Below are positions 55,051 to 64,000 of a DNA stretch of 64,000 bases, piece by piece. The translations under genes were made by a program, and so were the position numbers. The stretch's first letter is position 1. Each line of letters starts with the position of its first letter. The stretch is taken from assembly GCA_021464415.1 (NCBI GenBank), contig CM038467.1:48545715-48609714 (forward strand), given 5' to 3'. The notes beneath the pieces are model-generated. The model ran no database searches and was not told where the DNA came from. It saw only the letters and a program-made list of their open reading frames with translations. Source of the DNA: Lonicera japonica. Taxonomy: Eukaryota > Streptophyta > Magnoliopsida > Dipsacales > Caprifoliaceae.

Positions 55051-55815
55051 TGAATACTTCTGTTAATATTACTGCTAGCATCAACTATATTCCTATGTTA
55101 AATGACACAAACTTCAAATCATGGCAAGAGAACCTCTTGATAGTTCTCGGAGTCATGGATCTTGACCTTGCATTAAGGATTGATTCTCCCCCGTCTTATG
55201 GATAAAAATACTCTTAATAAGAGAAAAGATAAAGAGAAGTGGGACATATTAAATCACATGTATGTCATGATTATGAAGAAGGCCATTCTGAAAGCATTAG
55301 GGGTACAATATTTGAAAAGATAACTACGCCTAAGGAATTTGTTGTGGACATTGAAAAGAGGCTTGTCAAGAACGAGAATATTGAAATGCTCTTGACAAGC
55401 CTGATTTCAATGAGGTATAGAAGCAAAGGCAATGTCAGGGATTACATCGTGAAGATGTGTCATCTTCCTATCAGGTTAAAAGCACTTAAGTTGGAACTCT
55501 CTAAGGACTTGCTGGTGCATTTAGTTTTTGATATATCTCCTGACACAGTTTAGTTAGTTTAAGATGAGTTACAATTGTCAGAAATAGACTTAGTCTCTAA
55601 ATGAGCTCATCTCATACTGTGTTCAAGAAAAGGAAAGGCTAAAGCAAGATAAGGTAGAGAGTTCTCACATTGTCTCAACCTCTAAAAACAAGGTTAAGGG
55701 AAAGAAAATGAGGAAATTACATATACAGTATCGCAAAAGAAACAAGAAAAGAAACCGGGCGAACTGGAAGGTAATGGAAGTTACTTTTGTGGAGCTGAAG
55801 GGCATATAAAGAATT
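55051..55815 (+). pseudogene. copia gag fragment
   Basis: It starts MNTSVNITASINYIPMLNDT, NFKSWQENLLIVLGVMDLDL, then a stop soon after SPPSYG. Further on, EKITTPKEFVVDIEKR, LISMRYRSKGNVRDYIVKM and LKALKLELSKDLLVHLVF are the UBN2 gag text. Stops occur near 55201 and 55551. The last trace is a zinc-knuckle start SYFCGAEGHIKNF before the Stowaway insertion. It is not functional. Confidence 0.8.
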
Positions 55816-55820
55816 TTATA

Positions 55821-56071
55821 CTCCCTCCGACCCAAATTGCTGGTCCCTCTTTCCTGTTTTGGATGTCCCAAAATAAATGTCCACTTTCTATAAAAGATAA
55901 TACATACCTATTTTTCCCTTTTGTACTTTCACTTTTCAAGTAAAAGTTTTGAATAAAGAAAAAGGTAAAAAGGGAAAGTCAATATAAATTAAGCAAAAAG
56001 TACAATGATGATGTTGGGTCCTTAATAAGTTGGATTTCCCAAAAGGGACCAGCAATTTGGGATGGAGGGAG
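55821..56071. mobile_element. Stowaway MITE
   Basis: It begins CTCCCTCCGACCCAAATT and ends AATTTGGGATGGAGGGAG, flanked by TA on both sides, the Tc1/mariner target. 251 bp. It is inserted at the zinc knuckle of a copia gag. Confidence 0.95.
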
Positions 56072-56489
56072 TATTAATTTTGGCCCTTATAATCACCTCT
56101 GTTGGGGTAATTATAATGTCACTTCGACCAAGGGAAAACTACTATCCGCCTCTTCTGGGGGATTGTTGCACCTATATTCTTGACCTTTATTTTGATAAAA
56201 ATTGGCAGTTTATTCAGGAATTTGTTTAGAACTAATTATCCTAAAACTATGATTTCTTTAATATTTTATTGTTTAGAGCAATTATAAAGAATAGGTGGAA
56301 TAAGATGATATATATTCTAATTTGGTTCATAAAGAAAAGAATGTAACAATGTCATGCTTAAATATAAAGTTACATATTATTCTAATTAAAATAAGAATAT
56401 AATAGTGATATGGGTCTTCAAGCCCAAATTTATGTTATCAATATTTATGGGACTTTAGGTCAATATTCTCTTATATCAAAACTTCATGT

Positions 56490-56781
56490 TTGATTATTGC
56501 GGCAGACTTTCATAGGAACTTCTTGTCTAAAATAATGATTATGAAACTTCAGGTTCAAAATAGAAGTATTTTAGGAACTTCAAGTTCTAAATATAAATCA
56601 GGGATCTTTAAGTTCAAAATAATGAATAAAGAACTTCATATACCACCAAAATTATAAATCATGGAGCTTTACGGGTTCAGAATAATGAATTAGGAAATTC
56701 AGGCCTCAAATTTATAAATCGTGGATCATCGGGTCAAGAATAATAATTATGAATTTCAAGCTCCAAAAGTGTAAATCATGG
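56490..56781 (+). repeat. Degenerate ~45-bp tandem repeats, interrupted by the solo LTR
   Basis: Variants of GAACTTCAGGTTCAAAATA and ATAAATCATGGAGCTT recur six or seven times. The series resumes after the LTR with CATGGAACTTGAGATCCGG at 58289. It may be the non-coding tail of the copia remnant. Confidence 0.55.
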
Positions 56782-58288
56782 TGTTGGTCGGATTTTAACC
56801 CGAGAGGGGGGGGGGGGGTGAATATGGTTTTTAAAAACTTAATGCGGAATTAAAGAATTTTTCAAAAATGTTTAAGCAAAACAAATTTACTAAATAAATA
56901 TAACAAGGAATGCAAGTAATGAATCAATCAAACAATCTCAAAACAAGCAGTAAAAAAGCAAGTAAATAAAAAGCTTGAGTTTAGAAAGATTAAACCAATT
57001 TGAAGCTCAAAACTTTTTGTCCTCATGGTTTTGGTTTTCTAAACCATAGTCCGTGCTCGGTTAGTTCCCCGAGAAGTTCCACTAATTTTGATTTTCTTCC
57101 GAGTGAAAATCAAACCGCTACAAGTGTTGTTGTCTCACTACACTCTTACAAATATTGCTTTACCACAATATTCTCACAAGAATTCTTCTTGCTAACTTTG
57201 TGAGACTTACCTCTAATAAATACTAAACAAGAATTTACCTTCTTGTTATCCTTTGAGATTTACCTCTCAATATTGAATACAAATTGTTTGGTGAATCACA
57301 CAAATTAACAATAACTCTCAAGTGTTTAAAGAATACAATTGAAGCTCACACTAGAGTTACTTGTTTGATCAAGATTTATAGCTCAATGAATGATTGATCA
57401 AAAATAAATGACTTGAATTTTTTGATATTGAAGATAGATGAAGTATGCTTGTAAGAATGTTCAAAAGTTATTTCAAATGTGTCTTAGAAGTCACATATAT
57501 AGTCCCAAAAGTGATATAGCCGTTTTTGAGGTTTGGTAGAAGTTTGGCACCAAAAATGGTAAAAAGTCAGAAATTCAATGGCTATATTCTAAAGCATCAG
57601 TCAATTGAGCAAAGCTCATTAGTTGACTGATGGGGTCTCAGTCGACTGAGCCAAGCTCCTTAGTCGACTGATGGACTCTGTCCATCAGGCCAAAATCCCA
57701 ACTTTTGCACTTTTGCATATAAGCTTCAAAATCAATTCTAATGCTTTGGGGACCTTAGAAATAAGTTCCTAAGACACATATTTTCGGGAAAACTCAAAAT
57801 ATGATTGTTTGAATTTAATATGAATTTATTTCAAAACCAGCTTTTGCTAAAATGATATTTTAAAATGATTTTGATTCAAACTTTACTTTGATCAATCTAA
57901 GAATGCTATATCAATATGTATGAGCTATATAAATAATCAAATAAGAAACTTTATATAAATCCTAAGCACTCACTCAATTATCGAATTAACGAGTCTTTGA
58001 ATGCTTCGTTTTGTTTCTTTAATTTGATCTTCACTTGAAGCTTTTGCCTTGAAGCTTTTGCATGTGATCCTTGATCTTTGTGCTCCATGGATTTGCATTG
58101 TGATGAGATGGGTCTTCTTGTTTTGTCCAACGCTTGTAGAGGAATGATCTCGGTTTGGATAGATCAGTTTTGGTCCACGAATGATGATCATTGAAATGTG
58201 GCTATAATTACTTCAACACACATGTTAAATTACACATGATTGATTTATTGTTATTATCAAAATAAGATTAAGACCTTCAAGGTCAACA
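56782..58288 (+). mobile_element. Solo LTR, Sirevirus-like
   Basis: It starts TGTTGGTCGGATTTTAACCC and ends CAAGGTCAACA; CATGG flanks both sides (56777-56781 and 58289-58293), a perfect 5-bp duplication. A 13-base G run (56806-56818) near the start is typical for some copia LTRs. No primer site, interior or second LTR exists here, so recombination between LTRs probably removed the rest. Inverted phrases based on AGTCGACTGA occur at 57596-57674. Confidence 0.88.
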
Positions 58289-58329
58289 CATGGAACTTGA
58301 GATCCGGATTATTTATGAAGTGAAATATT

Positions 58330-60000
58330 TAAAATCTATAACAATAATATAAGACAAAACAAAATCAATCTTTAACCATGATATAAATCTTAGTATTATC
58401 AAAGAAAAAAAAACCCCTAAATCTGGCCTTTATGAAGAGATTGAAAGATTGTGGCACTTGCTTTCGAAATGGCCTCCAACAAGAAAGAATATTTTTTTTA
58501 ATTATAGTAGCATGCTTTCACAATGGCTGGCATGCATCCTAGAATAAATAAAGTGTTTTTTTTTACTACAGTGGCGTGCTTTTGCAATGGCCTCTAATTG
58601 ACTGGAGCAGTCATGCTAGTAATGTGTTGAAATGAGAGAGAGAGAGAGAGTGAGATGAATAAGGGAGATCTTCTTATTTAATTGATATGAAATAATGGGG
58701 AATGGTCAGCTCTATTTATATTGAGAGCTAACCTACTTACTTATCTACAAAACCGATGTGGTACGAGCTACATTATATATATTATGAGGTAATCACCCTA
58801 TTCATACAACAAGACTAATGTGGGGCAAACTATATTTAAACATTACATATGGACGTCTCCATATCAATATTGTACAACAATATTCGACTTTTATCACCTT
58901 TTTTCTTTTCCAAAAAATGTTCGATTATTACAATATTTTCATAAATATTAATAGAATCATATATCATTTGATATGGAAATACAATAATTTTTTTTGTAAA
59001 TTAATAAGGTCGAAATCGGTGAATTTATTAATTAAACGAGTTTTTAATTTATCAATATGTTAATAATTTATTAATTTACAGAAAGAATAGTGTCTCCAAT
59101 ATTGTTCTCTTGATTTTCTTTATATTTTATTTCCTACAAACATAATTAAATAAATTATATTATCATTTCATAAATAATTTGAAAGATTTATGTTTCAAAT
59201 ATTGTGATATTTGTCTTCCCTAAATTTTTATTTCCTAAAAACTTGATTAAGCAATTATATTATCATTTGGATGTTGACTACTTATTGAACTATCCGGCTG
59301 AACATATGAAGAGCGTTTGTAGATCTTAACTAATGAATATAGATTATTGATAATGTCAAAAAAAAAACTCAAGAAAGACCTAGTTGAGGATGACAGTTCT
59401 GCTATGGAATATATTTCTCGAAAAAAACCATCAAAGCAATAACGCTAGTAAATAATTTCCTCTTACAAGATGAGAAATGCACACCTAACATATATGCTTA
59501 GAGTATTGAAGAAAGTAGGGATGAAATTAAGGCAAATATAGATTTCAACAAAATGCAAATAGCATTGTACTCATATTTTGAAAATGCATGATAGTAGTTC
59601 TAAAAATGTGAATTATTAATTTATTTAGCAGACGGGCATAAGCGACCTTATAAAAAAATATTATCTTATAAATTTAGCAAAATTGTTAATTTGGCTTTTG
59701 GGCCCGAGTCGAGATTGACAAAATTTATTAATTTAGCGAGATTATTATTTTATCGAGTTTGTGATGTATTTAATTAGAGGTTTAAACAAATGAAATGTAT
59801 TGCTATTAGGCCCAATTGATGCCCAAGTAAACGGGACATATGTATAAAAGATAACCATAAAAAAATTATTATAATATTTATTTTGGAAGGGAACAATGGA
59901 AATATTGCTTTTGCAATAAAGAAGATATGAATTCAAAAAAGCAAATCCTAAAGCAAAAACACATCATGCAATACTAAAATGGAAATAAACTAAAACGAGG
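58330..60000. other. Repeat-rich DNA, family not determined
   Basis: At 58450-58620 a motif recurs three times with variation (GTGGCACTTGCTTTCGAAAT, TAGCATGCTTTCACAATGG, GGCGTGCTTTTGCAATGG). On the minus strand TATAAATAGA (58720-58711) followed about 70 bp on by a (CT)n tract (58650-58632) looks like an LTR or gene promoter, but no ends were found. The short ORFs are not gene-like. The part left of 60007 may be a 3' LTR. Confidence 0.35.
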
Positions 60001-63000
60001 TGTTACAACCTCCTCTTCTTAAGAATTTTCGTCCTTGGAATTTTAAATATGAAATGAGGACTACCCACCATAGGATAATTAATTGGGTTGGTCGTCACTG
60101 AATCCCGGTTATGAGTCTTACGACCTTACGAATTCTACAAGTAGTGGAATACCCGCAAGAGGGAAAATAGAATAAGCTGATAAGGTTTGCTCTACCAATT
60201 GTCAAAAGACCCATAGGATATGAGTTTAGGAGTAGGGAATAAATCATTTTGGCATAACTCATTAGCCGGCTCTAGGATTATTCTCTAACCATAGCGGTAC
60301 ACCGGACCAAGACATCTTGGTTGTTGTGATGAATTTTTTCTATTGTCAATGAAACTAATAAGCACTCTCTAAATGAACTACAATGCTAAGAGGACAATCA
60401 CGAGAGTATTGTAAAGCACCATACTAAAATCATAAATTACTCTACAATAAGGGCCTAACTCTTGACAACTAGACTCTCGCTAAAAGTCTCGATGGGTTAA
60501 GAGAAGTCAATCACCTTCTTACCATAAGAACATAGTACCTATACAAAACTAGGAGCGATTGTCTAGACGAGCTCGGGATTGCTAGTCTTCGGCTCACTCG
60601 AAATACAAAGAAAGATATTTTAATGTTTTAATAAGATGATGTCTCTCCAATACAAGCTAGTTCTAGTTCCTGTGGCAGCTAGCTAGTCATGGAGTGGAAA
60701 CCAAACGGAAGTCGAGCAACACCAATGCTTCTGCACGCTAACTACCTTTTGAGGTGGTGTGCTAATAAGGCATACAATGCTCTAAAGGAAGGAGTAGGCA
60801 CAAGAATTGAAGACAAGCATTTTAGAGAAAAATCCTATCATGGGTTTTAAAGTTCTAATACATTTGGGTGAATAAGAATTAAGTGGTAAGGTCATCACTA
60901 AGGTTGGGACATTGATACTGTTCACATAAAGTACCAAATGATAAACCAATGGTTCCATTCTACGGTCACCACATCCAATAAGACATACTTGCTTGAGCTA
61001 CTGAGAAATACTCGCAAGAATAAGCTTGAAGCTCAACTGAATGAAAAAGAAATACTCTAGACCATTCTCACAAGAATGACTATGTATCACCAAAGAAAAA
61101 TGGTTGCAAGCACGTTGAGGACATATGCAAATATAAACAAGGGAGTAAATGAGCATAAAGTACTTGTATCATTAAGAATTAGCTAAAAAGTAATCTTCCT
61201 CATTAAAAACTCTCTTAAGATATCAAGAAACTGAGTGATAGAGCTCTTTCTCTCATTTCCTTAAGAGGAAAGTTGCACCAACGCACTAAGAGATGTCTTA
61301 ACTGGAAAAACCACTAAAGGTTACTCTAGTATAATTACTCAAATTCCATTAATAAGGCTCCTGATTCAACACCACGACCATCACATTCCCATATGATTAG
61401 ATCATCTTACGAAGACCAAATCACCTTAAATGTGTGTCAAGAATAAAAGGATTTACTAATGATCAGTTACTCGATTCCGAGTCGTCCTTTACTTTATATA
61501 ATAAATGAGTTCTCCAATAAAGTGGCCGACACACTCACATATGTCTAAAGGCAATCGAGTCCGCAAGATAAGATTGTGTGGGTAAATACTACTCTATACT
61601 TGCATATACAAACGGATATAATCCATCCAATCCGGTCCTTTATCAACATGGGTCAAAGAAAATTCCTATATGAAGCATGGCTTCTCACCACATTGCCATC
61701 CGTAAGGGCATCCAACCACGCATGCTAACCTAACTAGTTTGCAACTCACTAAGCATTAAGATAAACCTTCAATCCTTACCTTAGACAAAATGGGAAATGG
61801 TTCCATCTTTACGAAGAAGACAATATGCCTAGTGAAATCATCAACAAGATATTATACTCTTCATAAAGGAAAAGGAAAGATTCAAAAGATTTAGAACATA
61901 TTGGATCCTAAGGGAATCCTTGTACATTCTTTTATCCATACCCAAACTAAAGAATGTGTTTACAACGGAGGAAAACAACCCGTTAACACTACCATCCGTC
62001 CACTAATTATACTACTCGGATGAAAACACAACCATAGATTAGAAACAACATATTCTGAGGTTCACTTTTCCAAAAATAGAAGGCGGCAACAATAGGGCGA
62101 GCACAAGGAATGGGACTTCATTGGCCACTATTCATTAGTGCACCATGTTTTAGCTCCGGTTGGCAACAATAAACTGATGATTTATAAGATAGCCAACCAT
62201 TGGCCGGCGGTTGATTATAGTACAACCCAACAGTCGCCCATTATAAATCACGTAGCAAAACTAGTCCTAAGTACAACACGTGCATTCGAAACGACGGAGT
62301 AACGAGCCACAAATCAGAATTAAAGCCAAATGAATCAAATAGATTATACAGAATGAAAGTTCAAGTAAGAATTTTTCTTAAAGTAAGTCTCCCATTTTTC
62401 TAACGACAAACGATAGAGGTTCTAATCGCACGATGATGCATTAAAGAGAGGGACACCACCATAAATCACCTCTCAAAATTAGGATTTACCCATAACCCTA
62501 TGAAGGAAAATGAACTTAACCTATGATACCAACTTGTGACGTCCCAAATCCCGTTTAGAAGTTTTCACCTCTGGGATCGGTTTGTCTCGGGTGCCGTACG
62601 CTGACGGCGGTACGTGATATTCAAATTTTAAAAATAAATTTAAACAAGTTATTTTAATTAAGAAAAGTACATCTTAGATTTTTAGAAAAATTCGGCATGG
62701 TTTACTCTGTTTTATTAAGAACCAAGACTTGTATAAGTGACACTCCATCAAATCATTTTCACAATAAAACTCAATCATAATTTTCATAACAAAGAATAAA
62801 GTCCACTACATCAATGTAGTTCTCAAAAGAGTAAACAATCAACTACAATTTACCATAATTAATACTCCCTCCATCCCAATTTAATTGTACACTATTTCCA
62901 TTTTCGGATTTCCCAAAATAATTGTCTACTTTCTATATTTAGCAGGTCATTAATTACAGCACTTTTTATTATTTTCAATATTACCTTTTAAGTTCCCACC

Positions 63001-64000
63001 ACTTTTTTTATTTTGGGTCCCGCCACCTTTTTTTATTAGGAGAAAAGTAAAGAGCATTTTTGGAAATAAGTATTTTCTCTTGGAGTAGTATTATGTCTCC
63101 TTAATTTTTAGTTTTTCAAAGTGTGACAATTAAATTAGGACAGAGGGAGTATTACATTACCTCTTCAATTACATAAATCAATTATTAAACAATGTTTACT
63201 TAATACAAATATAATAAACTTAAAGTTACATATTTAAAATCAAGTCGTCTTTCTAAGGGAGACTAACACGGTTCCAGGGTCATGAAAAGTAACTAAATTC
63301 TAATGCGCGCCAACCTAGAGAATGTACTTGCAAAACTGTTTCGGAAAATGGGAGTGAGCCAAACACGGGCTCAGTGGGAATTATAAAAGTTTTTTTTTAT
63401 AAAAATACAACTAGTCAAGCATAAACCAAGTACAATATCAAAAATAATAGAAAGCCATGAAATACATATAACTTACTCCTTATATGTATACCATATATAT
63501 AATATTATACAAAAATACTATGAAACCATGTATCGAAACTAGTGGTACATACTATGTGCAACACATGGTATCTTGCCTCAAAGAAAATTAGTATACGTAA
63601 ACCATATACGTAAAATAGTATCCAAATTCAACCAAAGGATAATAAACTAGCATAGGCACCCATATTTCTATCATACAATACGACCTCTCATAGGACTCAC
63701 ATCTCAGTTTCCATGGCTAAAACCATGAGGCAAGAGAGCCAAAAATAAAATCGTCCCCCAAGGACGTATAGTCAACCATCAAGGATTTAAATCTGCTGTG
63801 CACAGTTGATAGCTCCCATGGCTCGGGTATTTCCACTCCCATAGCGAGGACCCCCTACTGCATTCCACCTAGTGGTAAGCCCCCAAGGCTAAGTAATTAC
63901 TCATGTAGCCATATAGGCTATGTCCCCTAAGGACAAATATATCATGTAGCTACTAAGGCTAAGATAATATGGGTAACTAACCAAATGGTACAATATGGTG
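60001..64000 (-). mobile_element. Large non-coding LTR element (LARD-like), candidate
   Basis: On the minus strand an LTR ends GGGACGTCACA at 62535, followed by AGTTGGTATCATAGG (primer site, 62534-62520). The interior 60008-62519 has no coding frames. It ends with a stretch like a gypsy pol terminus and a purine tract (TTAAGAAGAGGAGG, 60021-60008) before TGTAACACC at 60007, a usual gypsy LTR start. The 5' LTR runs off the right edge, so it is at least 1.46 kb. A matching 3' LTR end was not found to the left, so the two ends may not belong to one copy. Confidence 0.45.
62865..63149. mobile_element. Stowaway MITE
   Basis: It begins CTCCCTCCATCCCAATTTAA and ends TTAAATTAGGACAGAGGGAG, flanked by TA on both sides. 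285 bp. It is inserted in the LTR at the right edge. Confidence 0.95.

Larger units (their letters stand above)
52625..55820 (+). mobile_element. Ty1/copia remnant: 5' LTR, primer site, gag
   Basis: The LTR appears to start TGTTATGGAATG at 52625 and ends AAGATCTAACA at 53919, followed by AGTGGTATCAGAG (primer site). Without the nested MITE it is about 440 bp. A leader of 1.1 kb with CA/TA microsatellites leads to gag at 55051. The zinc knuckle at 55786 is cut by a Stowaway MITE. Integrase, RT and a 3' LTR were not found, so the copy is truncated. Its gag resembles that of the minus-strand copia at 30337-30789. Confidence 0.7.

Overview
The window is nuclear DNA of a flowering plant, most likely a eudicot. 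It is AT-rich, its genes carry introns with GT..AG boundaries, and it is packed with plant transposon families: PIF/Harbinger, CACTA, hAT, Stowaway, Tourist-like and foldback MITEs, Ty1/copia, Ty3/gypsy, an L1-type LINE and solo LTRs. No prokaryotic, plasmid or organellar features were seen. The species cannot be told from the sequence alone.

Host genes are few. (1) At 7791-9874 (minus) lie the first two exons of an AMI1-like amidase; its remaining exons would have to lie beyond the left edge, past a TE-filled intron. (2) At 40171-41547 (plus) is an intact single-exon UDP-glycosyltransferase of the zeatin O-glucosyltransferase (UGT93-like) type. (3) At 50115-51135 (minus) is a broken F-box/DUF295 gene.

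Layout: 1-3757 holds a PIF/Harbinger element with both of its genes open after splicing (transposase and Myb/SANT-like protein), followed directly by a related MITE. 5287-7645 is a 5'-truncated LINE with an 18-bp target duplication. 8100-11830 holds small repeats, a TRIM-like remnant, a Tourist-like MITE and a foldback MITE. 12274-17919 is a complete CACTA element with a degenerate transposase-associated gene and a captured GDSL-lipase first exon. 18305-20560 is a decayed Ty3/gypsy gag split by a hAT element. 20808-33475 is a tandem duplication of a ~2.5 kb non-coding unit; its second copy is split by a 6.95 kb Ty1/copia element on the minus strand, and an LTR with primer site lies between the copies. 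33476-40100 is TE debris with two more foldback copies. 42638-48300 is a nearly intact TNT1-type copia element. 52625-56780 is a copia remnant with two MITEs nested in it. 56782-58288 is a solo LTR. 60007-64000 looks like a large non-coding LTR derivative with a Stowaway MITE in its LTR.

No clear new biological system was found. The most useful observations are the probably autonomous Harbinger element, the gene-capturing CACTA element, the palindrome cluster in the U3 region of the copia LTR, three clustered single-T insertions in an otherwise open copia polyprotein, the TE-loaded amidase intron, and the nested insertions that can be ordered in time from their target-site duplications.
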